A DNA stretch of 35,599 nucleotides from Asanoa siamensis (GCF_016862555.1 NZ_BONE01000080.1:1-35599); one strand, 5' to 3'. Counted from the first letter of the stretch, positions 15,146 through 23,577 are shown. The notes: generated from the letters alone by a model not told the origin. Program-made: numbers and translations.

Positions 15146-15997
15146 CTAGGCGCGGACGGCCGGCGCGAGGGTGACGGCCAACGGGGTGGTGGGGTGGCCG
15201 ATCAGGCGGGCGAGCGTGCCCGGCGTGTCGGCCAGCCCGCCGGCCGCGATGCCCTCGTCGACGCGGGCGAGGAACGCGGCCTCCGGCGCCGGCACGTCCT
15301 GCGCGACCAGGGCGTCCCGGTAGCCGTCGGCGGGCAGGTCGCGGTAGGTGACCGGCTCGCCGGACAGGTCACTGACCAGGTCGGCGAGCTCCGCCTTGGT
15401 GAACGCGCTGTCGCCGGACAGCTCGTACACGCTGTTCTCGTGGCCGTCGCCGGCCAGCACCGCGGCGGCCGCTGCGGCGTAGTCGGCACGCGGCGCCGAG
15501 GCGATGCGGCCGGTGCCCGACGCGCCGATCACCTCGCCGGTCGCGGCGGCCTGCCCGGCCACCGGGAGGTAGACCTCGCTGTACCAGTTGTTGCGCAGGA
15601 AGCTGTAGGGCAAGCCGCTCTCGGCGATGTAGCGCTCGGTCCGCTCGTGGTCGGGCACCGGCATCGGGGTGTCGTCGGCGTGCGCGACGCTGGTGTAGGC
15701 GAGGAAGCTCGCGCCCATGGCCCGGGCGGCGTCGACCACGGCGCGATGCTGGCGCAGGCGTACGCCCGGCACCGGAACCGAGATCAACAGCACCTTGTCG
15801 GCACCGTCGAAGGCGGCCCGCAGCGTGTCGGGCTGGTCGTAGTCGGCCGGGCGCACCTGGACGCCTCGATCGGCCAGGTCGGCGGCCCGCTGCGGGTCGC
15901 GGGCCAGGGCCACCACCCGCTCGTCCGGCGCGCGCCGCACCAGGTTCTCGACGACCATCCGGCCCAGCACACCCGTCGCTCCGGTAACGACGATCAT
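15146..15997 (-). CDS. NmrA-type atypical SDR, NAD(P)H:quinone oxidoreductase-like
   Basis: 283 aa Rossmann-fold protein. The N-terminal GATGVLG (G6 to G12) is the dinucleotide-binding loop. FLAYTSVAHAD, HERTERYIAESGLPYSFLRNNWYSE and the C-terminal substrate domain match the QorB/YtfG and NmrA-like group of atypical short-chain dehydrogenases. ATG 15997 is chosen for its GGGGGAAGG site three bases upstream. The 44-base gap from the S1 protease stop contains a perfect ACGACGTCGT palindrome (16011-16020), a possible operator, so it may have its own promoter. Likely role is quinone reduction or redox sensing; the true substrate is unknown. Confidence 0.88.
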   Translation of the reverse strand: MIVVTGATGVLGRMVVENLVRRAPDERVVALARDPQRAADLADRGVQVRPADYDQPDTLRAAFDGADKVLLISVPVPGVRLRQHRAVVDAARAMGASFLAYTSVAHADDTPMPVPDHERTERYIAESGLPYSFLRNNWYSEVYLPVAGQAAATGEVIGASGTGRIASAPRADYAAAAAAVLAGDGHENSVYELSGDSAFTKAELADLVSDLSGEPVTYRDLPADGYRDALVAQDVPAPEAAFLARVDEGIAAGGLADTPGTLARLIGHPTTPLAVTLAPAVRA

Positions 15998-16041
15998 GAC
16001 CTTCCCCCGTACGACGTCGTTCCTTTCCGCAACGGTAGCTC

Positions 16042-16857
16042 TCAGTAGGGCCCCACGCCGTAGCTCGCGCCGGCCGCCGCCGCCGAGGCGTAGTAGCTCA
16101 CGCCGCCCGTGGTGCAGGAGCCGCTGCCGCCCGAGGTGATGCCGATGCCGGTCGTGCCGGCGAAGAGCGGGCCGCCGCTGTCGCCGGGCTGCGAGCAGAT
16201 GGTGGCGCGGATCAGCCCGGTCACCGTCCCGTCGGCGTAGTTGACGGTCACGTTCAGCGCCGTAACGGTGCCGGCGCGCAGCCCGCCGGGGCCGCTGCGG
16301 TAGACCCGCGAGCCGACCGCGGTGGCCCCGAACGCGCGGATCGGTTGCAGGCCCGGGTACGTGTTGACGGCGCTGGGCTTCGCGAGCGTCGTGTCGGTGT
16401 AGCGGACCAGGGCCGTGTCCCGGTTCGGGGTGACCGCGCTGACCACCCCGAGGGTGACGGTCGCGGCGGCGTCGGCGTAGACGGTGCCGCCGACGGCGCC
16501 GACGCAGTGCCGCGACGTCAGGAAGTAGTAGGTGCTGCCGGCGCGGGCGTTGAACCCGATCAGGCAGCGGCCGCCCGCCCGGTGGAACGGGTCGCCGCCC
16601 GCGATGTGCCGGCGCAGGGTGCCGTCGTCGCGCAGGAGCCGGCCGCGGTCGCGCAGTGCCGCCCGCAGTCCGTCCCGGGCGCGCTCGCCGACGGTCGCGT
16701 CGGCCGACACCACGATGCGTCCGCCCGCGTCGGTCCACCAGGCCGTGCCGGGCAGGCTCCGGAAGGTGTCGAGGCTCGGCGTCGCCGCGGCGGCGGTGGC
16801 CGGGAGCAGGACGGCGAGCGCCGCGACGGTGGCGGCGAGGACCCGGGCTGTGCGCAT
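16042..16857 (-). CDS. Secreted S1-family serine protease (alpha-lytic/streptogrisin-like)
   Basis: 271 aa. The signal peptide covers about residues 1-25. A short pro-region (about 26-85) is followed by a chymotrypsin-fold domain with a complete triad: H117 (TSRHC), D147 (NRDTALV) and S227 (QPGDSGGPL). Cys98-Cys118 should form the disulfide next to the histidine, and another cysteine, C221, lies near the active serine. The pro-region is shorter than in classical streptogrisins, so folding may rely less on a prodomain. GGAGG lies five bases before the ATG. Upstream, TTGCCG and GATAGT with an 18-base spacer (minus strand) are a plausible promoter, beside the inverted repeat at 16872-16893. Probably scavenges extracellular protein. 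Confidence 0.92.
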   Translation of the reverse strand: MRTARVLAATVAALAVLLPATAAAATPSLDTFRSLPGTAWWTDAGGRIVVSADATVGERARDGLRAALRDRGRLLRDDGTLRRHIAGGDPFHRAGGRCLIGFNARAGSTYYFLTSRHCVGAVGGTVYADAAATVTLGVVSAVTPNRDTALVRYTDTTLAKPSAVNTYPGLQPIRAFGATAVGSRVYRSGPGGLRAGTVTALNVTVNYADGTVTGLIRATICSQPGDSGGPLFAGTTGIGITSGGSGSCTTGGVSYYASAAAAGASYGVGPY

Positions 16858-16871
16858 GGCGGCCTCCGCTC

Positions 16872-16893
16872 GGATAGATATCGACGACTATCC
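16872..16893. promoter_or_regulatory. Inverted repeat in the protease leader
   Basis: GGATAG at 16872-16877 and CTATCC at 16888-16893 are perfect arms around ten bases. The site lies 15 bases before the protease ATG and overlaps the GATAGT proposed as its -10 box, so an operator or a leader hairpin is possible. In the 228-base divergent gap (16858-17085) I see no other gene; there is only a loose repeat of TTCGACGGAAGTT/ATCGAAGTTTAG at about 16956-16983. Confidence 0.35.
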
Positions 16894-17085
16894 CTGAATG
16901 GGATGACCGTCGGCAACCCTTTCGGTGGTATCGGTGGTACTTCTGCTCGGTTCGACGGAAGTTCTGTCGCATCGAAGTTTAGATATGGACACGGAGCCTC
17001 GAAGACCCCTACCGTGTGCGCAACGCGGTGACCCGCGTCGATCCCCCCTTCGCTCGCTCCGTCCCTCTCCCGTCCCGGAGGAACA

Positions 17086-20000
17086 ATGAGCACACGGTTA
17101 CGTCCACTGTCCTGGTTCGCGGCCGCCGGCCTGCTGGTCGGTGGCCTGCTCGTCGCGCCGGGCGCCGCCACGGCCGCGAAAGCGGCCGCCGCCGCCCCGC
17201 CGCCGCAGGAGCCCGGTGTCACCCTGCGGGTCTTCGACGTGCAGGTGCCGCTCAACGAGATCTGCGACCTCAAGCCCGCCCAGACGCCCAACGTCGACAA
17301 GCTGATGCCCACGATCAACTGGACGACGACCGCCGACTTCGGCGGGTTCAGCGACAACTTCGTCACCCAGGTGACCGGCAACATCAACATCGCCACCGCC
17401 GGGTCGTACACGTTCCGGTTGACCAGCGACGACGGCTCCCGGCTGCTGATCGACAACGCTGTCGTCATCGACCACGACGGCTTGCACAGCGCGCAGCCGC
17501 CCAAGGAGGGGACGGTCACCCTCAGCACGGGCTACCACTCGCTGCGGATCGACCACTTCGAGCGCAGCGTCGACCAGCAGATCACATTGGACTGGCGTAC
17601 GCCCGGCTCGTCGGCCTTCGTCCTCGTCCCCAACAGCGTCCTGTCGACGGACGCCGGCGTGGTGCGGGTGACCGCCCCGGGCCGCAAGGAGTGCGAGGGC
17701 ATCACGGACTCGCCCGGCGACGGGCTGCCGCTGACCTCCGTGCACCCGAACTACACGCTGACCAACCTGCGCCCGACCGGCTTCCAGCCGCAGGTGTCCG
17801 CAATGGACTGGTTGCCCGACGGCCGGATGGCCATCACCACGTGGGGCGGCAGCGACCTGGTGGCCGGCGAGGTCTACCTGGTGTCCAACGTGCAGACCGC
17901 GACGGCGCCGTCCCAGGTGACCTATCAGCGCATCGCGCAGGGGTTGCGGGAGCCGATGGGCATCAAGTACGTGGACGGGAAGCTGTACGTCTCCGAGAAG
18001 CATCGGCTCGTGGAGCTCAACGACACCAACGGCGACTGGGTGACCGACAACTACCGGCAGGTGGCGACGTGGCCGTGGGGCGGCAACTTCCACGAGTTCG
18101 CGTTCGGCCTGCTCTACCAGGCACCGTACTTCTACCTGAACCTGTCGATCTCCATCAACTACGGCGGCGCGACCACGAACCCGCAGCCGGCGGCCAACCG
18201 CGGCACGACGATCCGGGTCGACAAGAACACGGGCGCGGTGCACTACGTGGCGGGCGGCCTGCGTACGCCCGATGGCATCGGTTGGGGTCCGGAGGGTGGC
18301 ATCTTCGTCACCGACAACCAGGGTGACTGGCTGCCGTCGTCGAAGCTGGTGCACATCAAGCAGGACCGGTTCTTCAACCTCAACATGAACCCGCCGGGGC
18401 CGTTCCAGAACCAGCCGGTGACGCAGCCGGTGCTGTGGATGCCGCAGAACGAGATCGCCAACTCGCCGAGCACGCCGGTCATGCTGTCGTCCGGGCCGTT
18501 CGCGGGCCAGATGCTCATCGGCGACGTGACCTACGGCGGCCTGCAGCGGGCCTACCTCGAGAAGATCAACGGTGAGTACCAGGGCGCGCTGTTCCGGCAC
18601 ACGCAGGGCCTGGAGATGGGCGTGCTGCGCACGTCGATCGGCCCGAACGGCGCGATCTACGTCGGTGGCCTCGGCGCCGACGGCAACTGGGGCCAGGCGG
18701 GCAAGCTGAAGTACGGCCTGCAGAAGCTGACGGCCAACGGTGGCAACGCGTTCGACATCCTGGCGATGCGGGCGATCAACGGCGGGTTCGAGGTGGAGTA
18801 CACGCAGCCGCTGTCCGCCGCGACGATCGCGTCGCTGCCCACCAAGTACAACGTCAAGCAGTGGCGGTACGTGCCGACGGCGGCGTACGGCGGACCCAAG
18901 GTCGACGAGCAGACGCTGACCGTGACGTCGGCGGTGGCGTCGGCCGACGGCCGCAAGGTGACCCTGAAGATCAACGGGCTGCAGGCGGGCCGGGTCGTCT
19001 ATCTCCGTTCACCGCGGCCGTTCAGCGCGACCAACGGCCAGGAGCTGTGGAGCACCGAGGCCTGGTACACGCTCAACTCCCTCGTCGGCGGCCCGCAGCA
19101 GCCGGGTGGCGTGCTGGAGGCCGAGTCGGCGGCGCTGGCCGGCGGCGCGGCCGTCTCGACCCAGCACGCCGGCTACACTGGGTCCGGTTTCGTGGAGGGC
19201 TACTGGAACCAGGGCGCGTCCACGACGTGGACCGTGTCGGCCGCGGCCGCCGGGTCCCATGACGTGAACCTGCGCTACGCCAACGGCCCGAACGGCGGCA
19301 CGGGCGCGAAGACCGTGTCGTTGTACGTCAACGGCACCAAGATTCGGCAGGTGTCGTTGCCGTTCACCAACACCTGGGACAACTGGGCGGTGAAGACCGA
19401 CGCGGTGACCCTGAACGCGGGCACGAACACCATCATGTACCGCTACGACGCCGGTGACATCGGCAACGTCAACATGGACAACATCTCGGTCTCCGGCGGG
19501 CCGCAGCCGTCCGTGAACCTGGCCCTCAACAAGACGGCGACGGCCGACAGCTCGTGCAACGCCAACGAGGGTCCGGCGAAGGCCGTCAACGGCAGCGTCT
19601 CCGGCGGCAACACCGACAAGTGGTGCTCGCTCGGCGCGTCCAAGTGGATGCAGGTCGACCTGGGCGCGGCCGCCTCGGTCAGCCGGGTGGTCGTCAAGCA
19701 CGCGGGCGCCGGTGGCGAGAACGCGGCGTGGAACACGCGGGACTTCACCGTCCAGGTGTCGTCCAACGGGACGTCGTGGTCCACAGCGGCCACCGTCACC
19801 GCGAACACCGCGTCGACCACGACCCACAACTTCACGGCGGTGTCGGCGCGCTATGTCCGGCTCAACGTGCAGACGGCGACGAGTGACGGCAACGCCGCGG
19901 CCCGGATCTACGAGCTGGAGGCGTACGGCACGGGCGGCACCAACCGCACGGTGCTCTTCGACGGCACGGCCGCGTCGATGACGGCGAACTGGCAGCACAC

Positions 20001-20523
20001 CAACGGCGCCAACCCGACATGGACCATCACGGGCGGCGGCATGCAGGTCAACGGCGGCGACATCCGCACCCGGGCGTCGTTCGGCGACTACAAGCTGCAC
20101 GTGGAGTTCTGGTTGCCGCAGTACGGCCCGGAGGTGACGGGTCAGGCCCGCGCGAACAGCGGAGTCTACCAACAGGACCGGTACGAGCTGCAGGTGTTGG
20201 ACTCCTTCGGCGACACGTCGCTGGGCAACGACGAGGCGGCATCGATCTACCAGAAGAAGGCGGCGGACGTGAACGCGGCGACGGCGCCGCAGACGTGGCA
20301 GACCTACGACATCACGTTCCGCGCGGCCCGCTTCAACGGCACGACGAAGACCGAGGACGCCCGGATGACGGTGGTCTGGAACGGGGTGGTGGTGCACAAC
20401 AACGTGGCGGTCAACGGCCCGACGGGCGGGGGAGCGGCGGAAGCCAACACCCCGGGCCCGATCCGCCTACAGGACCACACGAACCCGGTCCGCTACCGCA
20501 ACATCTGGATCGAACCGGCATAG
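17086..20523 (+). CDS. Secreted multidomain protein: PA14, propeller, CBM, F5/8C, 3-keto-glycoside hydrolase-like
   Basis: 1145 aa with a signal peptide (about 1-30). Domains: PA14 (about 43-172), which often binds sugars; a sugar-dehydrogenase-like beta propeller (about 210-555, with LREPMGIKYVDGKLYVSE and LRTPDGIGWGPEGGIFVTDN); a linking Ig-like segment (about 556-665); CBM6/35-like module (about 676-803); F5/8 type C discoidin domain (about 808-950, opening NLALNKTATADSSCN); and a C-terminal DUF1080 / 3-keto-disaccharide hydrolase-like concanavalin fold (about 953-1145, with ANSGVYQQDRYELQVLDS). DUF1080 relatives cleave 3-keto-glycosides. GGAGG lies four bases before the ATG. No intact glycoside 3-dehydrogenase gene adjoins it, so the propeller or a distant enzyme may do the oxidation. 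Confidence 0.88.
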   Translation: MSTRLRPLSWFAAAGLLVGGLLVAPGAATAAKAAAAAPPPQEPGVTLRVFDVQVPLNEICDLKPAQTPNVDKLMPTINWTTTADFGGFSDNFVTQVTGNINIATAGSYTFRLTSDDGSRLLIDNAVVIDHDGLHSAQPPKEGTVTLSTGYHSLRIDHFERSVDQQITLDWRTPGSSAFVLVPNSVLSTDAGVVRVTAPGRKECEGITDSPGDGLPLTSVHPNYTLTNLRPTGFQPQVSAMDWLPDGRMAITTWGGSDLVAGEVYLVSNVQTATAPSQVTYQRIAQGLREPMGIKYVDGKLYVSEKHRLVELNDTNGDWVTDNYRQVATWPWGGNFHEFAFGLLYQAPYFYLNLSISINYGGATTNPQPAANRGTTIRVDKNTGAVHYVAGGLRTPDGIGWGPEGGIFVTDNQGDWLPSSKLVHIKQDRFFNLNMNPPGPFQNQPVTQPVLWMPQNEIANSPSTPVMLSSGPFAGQMLIGDVTYGGLQRAYLEKINGEYQGALFRHTQGLEMGVLRTSIGPNGAIYVGGLGADGNWGQAGKLKYGLQKLTANGGNAFDILAMRAINGGFEVEYTQPLSAATIASLPTKYNVKQWRYVPTAAYGGPKVDEQTLTVTSAVASADGRKVTLKINGLQAGRVVYLRSPRPFSATNGQELWSTEAWYTLNSLVGGPQQPGGVLEAESAALAGGAAVSTQHAGYTGSGFVEGYWNQGASTTWTVSAAAAGSHDVNLRYANGPNGGTGAKTVSLYVNGTKIRQVSLPFTNTWDNWAVKTDAVTLNAGTNTIMYRYDAGDIGNVNMDNISVSGGPQPSVNLALNKTATADSSCNANEGPAKAVNGSVSGGNTDKWCSLGASKWMQVDLGAAASVSRVVVKHAGAGGENAAWNTRDFTVQVSSNGTSWSTAATVTANTASTTTHNFTAVSARYVRLNVQTATSDGNAAARIYELEAYGTGGTNRTVLFDGTAASMTANWQHTNGANPTWTITGGGMQVNGGDIRTRASFGDYKLHVEFWLPQYGPEVTGQARANSGVYQQDRYELQVLDSFGDTSLGNDEAASIYQKKAADVNAATAPQTWQTYDITFRAARFNGTTKTEDARMTVVWNGVVVHNNVAVNGPTGGGAAEANTPGPIRLQDHTNPVRYRNIWIEPA

Positions 20524-20534
20524 CAACCAGTAGT

Positions 20535-20565
20535 TCGGGCGCCGGCCGCTCCGACCGGCGCCCGA
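20535..20565. terminator. Bidirectional hairpin terminator
   Basis: Perfect 11-base arms, TCGGGCGCCGG at 20535-20545 and its complement at 20555-20565, with a nine-base loop. It lies 12 bases after the stop of the multidomain gene and nine bases before the end of the convergent XRE gene. No U-tract. Confidence 0.8.
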
Positions 20566-20573
20566 CCGTCACC

Positions 20574-21452
20574 TCACCGGGCCCGCTGCAGCGCCGACAC
20601 GTACTCCTGGAAGTGGCGATCGAGCAGCCCGGCGAGGTCGTCGGTCGCGGTGGCGGCGTACTCGTCGAAGACCTGGCGGTACATGGCGATGTCGTGCGTG
20701 CCCCGCGTCGAGATCGAGGTGTTCAGGAGGTCGATGACGGCGAGCTCGTCGTCGACCAGCTCGAAGCCGTTCATCGGGAGGGTTCGCAGGCGGGCGTCGT
20801 CGGGGATGACCGAGATGGTGACGTTTCCCTGGGCGGCGATCTCGCGGATCCGCGTGATCTGGGCCGGCATGATCTCGGGTGGATAGAACCGGCTCTCGAA
20901 CACGGCTTCCAGCATGACGAAGTGGAAGGTCCGGTCCGGGTCGGCGAGGATCGCCTGACGGGCCACCCGAGTCGCGACGGCCTCGGCGACGGCCACGCTG
21001 CCGGCGGCGTCACTCGCCGGCGAGATCACGTGCTGAAAGCTCGCCAGGACGGCCCGCGCGTACTCGCTGGTCTGCAGCAGGCCGGGGATCACCAGGGGCT
21101 GGAAGACGCGCAGGGATCGGGCGTCGGACTCGAGCTCGCGGACGCTGCCCTGCCGGCCGGGCAGTGAGGTCGTGAAGGCGCGCCAGTCGGTCATCCGGTT
21201 CTGCCCGTGCTCCGCGAGATCCACGAGGTGGCGGACGACGTCGTCGGGGGCGCCGAGCGCGCGGGCGACCCGGGCCACGTCCGCGGGGTCGGGCAGGCCG
21301 ACCCCGTTCTCCAGCCGGGAGATCTTCGGTTGGCTCATGCCGACCTGCCTGGCGAGCTCCCGTCCGGTCAAACTCTTGGCCCGGCGCAGGCGGGCGAGTG
21401 TCGTGCCGAGCGAGTCCTCGGGGTCGAAGGGAGCGTCGGGCGTGGACGTCAC
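20574..21452 (-). CDS. XRE-family regulator with DUF5753 domain (WhiJ/Scr1-like)
   Basis: 292 aa. An XRE helix-turn-helix lies at about residues 17-70 (LARLRRAKSLTGRELARQVGMSQPKISRLENG). The DUF5753 ligand-like domain follows to about 280, with the usual LRVFQPLVIPGLLQTSEYARAVL and FVMLEAVFESRF segments. These proteins are abundant in sporulating actinobacteria, related to WhiJ and to the Scr1 antitoxin-like group, and are normally paired with a small DUF397 protein. Here no DUF397 gene is present; the upstream neighbour, 36 bases away on the same strand, is a different small protein. GTG 21452 has GAAGGGAG six bases upstream. Likely a developmental or conflict-related regulator; its target is probably its own operon. 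Confidence 0.9.
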   Translation of the reverse strand: MTSTPDAPFDPEDSLGTTLARLRRAKSLTGRELARQVGMSQPKISRLENGVGLPDPADVARVARALGAPDDVVRHLVDLAEHGQNRMTDWRAFTTSLPGRQGSVRELESDARSLRVFQPLVIPGLLQTSEYARAVLASFQHVISPASDAAGSVAVAEAVATRVARQAILADPDRTFHFVMLEAVFESRFYPPEIMPAQITRIREIAAQGNVTISVIPDDARLRTLPMNGFELVDDELAVIDLLNTSISTRGTHDIAMYRQVFDEYAATATDDLAGLLDRHFQEYVSALQRAR

Positions 21453-21488
21453 GGGACGCTCCCTTCGTCGGTGGACAGAGGCGCGTTC

Positions 21489-21716
21489 TCAGGAGATGGA
21501 GCGGGCCGCGGCGGCCAGGAGATCGACGGGAATCTCCACGAGCTGCTCACCGTCGGGAAGGTCGACCCCCGACCCGTCGGCCGGCACGAGGTAGCCCTGG
21601 ACGATGATCGTGCCGCGACCGCTGTCGTAGATGGTCGGGCACGAACCGCCGCCGCAGGAGGTGGCCGAGAGCGTCCGAAGGTTCAGGCCCGCTGTCTGGT
21701 TTGTAGGCATATTCAC
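21489..21716 (-). CDS. Small cysteine-containing partner of the DUF5753 regulator
   Basis: 75 aa. Two parts are visible: a polar N-terminal stretch ending in CGGGSCPTIY (two cysteines four residues apart), and a C-terminal part, SGRGTIIVQGYLVPAD then PDGEQLVEIPVDLLAAA. I have an impression that this RGTxxVQGY...VEIP layout recurs in short actinobacterial proteins next to XRE-DUF5753 genes, but I cannot name a family. GTG 21716 is chosen with AGGA nine bases upstream; ATG 21710 is the alternative. It is first in a two-gene operon with the XRE gene. Possible roles are a ligand, toxin-like partner or anti-regulator of the XRE protein. A ribosomal peptide precursor is less likely, since no modifying enzyme is near. 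Confidence 0.7.
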   Translation of the reverse strand: MNMPTNQTAGLNLRTLSATSCGGGSCPTIYDSGRGTIIVQGYLVPADGSGVDLPDGEQLVEIPVDLLAAAARSIS

Positions 21717-22075
21717 GGGGAAGCATCCTGATTCAAGATTTCCTGGTAGTCAACGGACCACGCAGGCCGGCTTCACCGAAAGAGTTTCTGTGGCAACACG
21801 TTGGCAGGAAGTGCGCACTCTGCGATCGGGCTGGTAGGCACCATATCACTCAGCCATATGGCACTCCAGGTGTCTCGTGGACAGCTGAATTCGCACCAGA
21901 TGAATTCAGTCATGTGACCTTGAATGTCGATCATGGATAGTGAATCCAATATCGCTCGGCCCAACGATGTGGGGTGATCATCGTGAGTCCTGCGAATCTG
22001 TGGTCTTCCTTCACCGACCATCGGTACGTCGTCGTGGTCGCCGTCGTCGTGAGTGGAAGCTGAAGGGGGTCGGCA
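21717..22075. other. AT-richer intergenic region with an inverted repeat
   Basis: This gap between two divergent small genes is visibly poorer in G+C than the rest of the window, especially 21725-22015. It contains perfect inverted arms CTGAATTC (21885-21892) and GAATTCAG (21902-21909) around nine bases, a CCATATGG palindrome (21854-21861), and several TGATCAT/GATCATG-like words at about 21930-21980. I find no credible coding frame with matching codon bias. It probably holds promoters for both flanking units; a decayed or acquired segment is another possibility. Confidence 0.55.
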
Positions 22076-22321
22076 ATGGGAGACGTCGCGGTCATCGCCG
22101 CCGTAGCCGTGTTCGTCGGGCTCGTCGTGCTGGTCGAGCTCGCCTCGGCCGTACTGCCCGTCGTCATCATCATCACCTGCGTACCCCCGCACGAGCGCCC
22201 CGCCCTGGTCGCGCTCGTCGAGGCCACCGGCGGCCGGCGGCTGCGACTGGGCCGGGCCCTGCGGCTCGCGGTCGTCGCCCTGGGCGACACTCACACGCGG
22301 GACACCCGTCCGGGCCTGTGA
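22076..22321 (+). CDS. Small membrane protein, unknown function
   Basis: 81 aa. A long hydrophobic N-terminal region (about 4-38, VAVIAAVAVFVGLVVLVELASAVLPVVIIIT) is enough for one long or two short membrane segments. A soluble tail follows with CVPPHERPALVALVEATGG and an arginine-rich amphipathic part (RRLRLGRALRLAVV). GAAGGGGG lies six bases before the ATG at 22076, and codons are GC-rich at position three, so it looks real. It is divergent from the small-protein/XRE operon and followed 80 bases later by a methyltransferase. I do not recognise a family. Confidence 0.7.
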   Translation: MGDVAVIAAVAVFVGLVVLVELASAVLPVVIIITCVPPHERPALVALVEATGGRRLRLGRALRLAVVALGDTHTRDTRPGL

Positions 22322-22401
22322 GAGTCGGGTGGGTGACGGATGCGAAATCCGTTCACTCGAACGGGGTCAATCGATGGCGGTCAGCGGATACTGTTGCCCG
22401 C

Positions 22402-23190
22402 GTGTTGCCGGAGCGATGGTCGGAACGCGACGCCTACGACGCCTACATGGGCCGGTGGAGCCGGCGCGTGGCGCCGCTGTTCCTGCGTTGGCTGACCGCC
22501 CCCGCCGGGCGGCGGTGGGTCGACGTCGGGTGCGGCACCGGTGCGTTGAGCGGCGCGGTGCTCGAGGCGGCGGCGCCTGTCGAGGTGACCGGCGTCGACA
22601 GTTCCGCGGCCTTCGTGACCGCTGCGGCCGGCCGGGTCGGCGACCCGCGGGCCCGGTTCCGGGTCGGTGACGCGGGCGCGCTGCCGCTGGCCGACGCCGG
22701 GGTCGACGTCGCCGTGAGTGGGCTGGCGCTCAACTTCGTGCCCGACCCGAAACGCGCCGTCGCGGAGATGGCCCGCGTGACGGTGCCCGGCGGCACGGTC
22801 GCCGCCTACGTCTGGGACTACGGCGAGGGCATGGAGATGCTCCGTCACTTCTGGACGGCCGCCACGACGATCGACCCGACCGCGCCCGACGAGTTGGGGC
22901 GGTTCGCGGCCATCTGCCGGCCCGATCCCCTCCGTACGCTCTGGTCCGGGGCCGGTCTCACGAGCGTCACCGTCGACGCGGTCTCGGTCCCGACGACCTT
23001 CACCGGGTTCGACGACTTCTGGACGCCGTTCCTGGGCGGCCAGGGTCCGGCGCCGGGCTTCGTCGCCCGCCTCGAGCCCGTCGACCGCAACCGCCTGCGC
23101 GACCTGCTGCGCGCGCGACTACCGGCGGCACCGGACGGTTCGATCCGGCTGACCGCGCGCGCCTGGACCGTACGCGGCACCGTTTCCTGA
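22402..23190 (+). CDS. Class I SAM-dependent methyltransferase
   Basis: 262 aa. The SAM-binding loop is VDVGCGTGALSGAVLE (motif I), followed by VTGVDSSAAFV (motif II acidic residue), FRVGDAGALPLADAGVDVAVSGLALNFV, and the post-I region VPGGTVAAYVWDY, the layout of UbiE/Methyltransf_11 proteins. GTG 22402 appears leaderless: TACTGT at 22389-22394 lies seven bases upstream and there is no ribosome binding site. The open frame extends further upstream, but that part overlaps the small membrane gene and has no matching start context. The C-terminal half is family-typical for small-molecule or lipid methylation; the substrate is unknown. Confidence 0.88.
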   Translation: MLPERWSERDAYDAYMGRWSRRVAPLFLRWLTAPAGRRWVDVGCGTGALSGAVLEAAAPVEVTGVDSSAAFVTAAAGRVGDPRARFRVGDAGALPLADAGVDVAVSGLALNFVPDPKRAVAEMARVTVPGGTVAAYVWDYGEGMEMLRHFWTAATTIDPTAPDELGRFAAICRPDPLRTLWSGAGLTSVTVDAVSVPTTFTGFDDFWTPFLGGQGPAPGFVARLEPVDRNRLRDLLRARLPAAPDGSIRLTARAWTVRGTVS

Positions 23191-23317
23191 CCTTCGTCCC
23201 ACCCTGCGGAAGGCCCGCGCGCGACCCGGCGTGCCGCTTCGTGGCGGGCGGCGAAATCCGGTCAAATGATGGTCCGGCACCCGCCAGCGCCGGGGCACCG
23301 AACGGGGGCGATGCACC

Positions 23318-23518
23318 ATGCACGCGAACACCGCGCCGAGCGAGGTCCGCTGGGTCTACCGGCCGCCGCGCAACCGCCGCTCACCCGAGTCACGCCTGTC
23401 CGGCGCACCGGTCTTCGGCGTCAGCGCCGCCGACGAGGCGGGCCTGGTCGACGTGATCCTCACCGACGGCACGCGCCTCACCGCACCCGCCGGCGACGTC
23501 GTCGCCGAACCCATTTAG
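23318..23518 (+). CDS. Small hypothetical protein
   Basis: 66 aa. Basic N-terminal part (VRWVYRPPRNRRSPESRLSG) followed by a short beta-like segment (VFGVSAADEAGLVDVILTDGTRLTAPAGDVVAEPI). There is a GGGGGC stretch eight bases before the ATG, and GC bias at codon position three supports coding. No membrane segment, signal peptide or cysteine. It stands alone between the methyltransferase and the HypF-like gene and is followed directly by repeat copy B. The family is not recognised. The preceding 127 bases hold nothing I can name. Confidence 0.6.
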   Translation: MHANTAPSEVRWVYRPPRNRRSPESRLSGAPVFGVSAADEAGLVDVILTDGTRLTAPAGDVVAEPI

Positions 23519-23530
23519 GCGCGATTCCCT

Positions 23531-23577
23531 GCTCGGGTCCGCGGTGGGCACGACCGTCGCTCCCGCCAGACACCGCT
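23531..23577 (+). repeat. Dispersed intergenic repeat, copy B
   Basis: Matches copy A (11707-11753, minus): GCTCGGGTCC at 23531-23540, ten variable bases, then 27 identical bases at 23551-23577. It begins 12 bases after the stop codon of the small gene ending at 23518. Both copies therefore point away from an upstream gene end in the same sense. The perfect hairpin of copy A is not conserved here. Confidence 0.75.

Noticed and set aside
21489-21716. Ribosomally made, modified peptide (RiPP) precursor with a CGGGSC core
   Set aside because: No cyclase, radical-SAM, LanB/LanM or protease gene lies nearby, and the conserved part is C-terminal to the cysteines, unlike a leader-core layout. The methyltransferase at 22402 is on the other strand and not RiPP-specific.
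21940-22401. N-terminal extension of the methyltransferase frame
   Set aside because: It overlaps the small membrane gene, is arginine-rich, and the leaderless GTG at 22402 gives the family-normal length.
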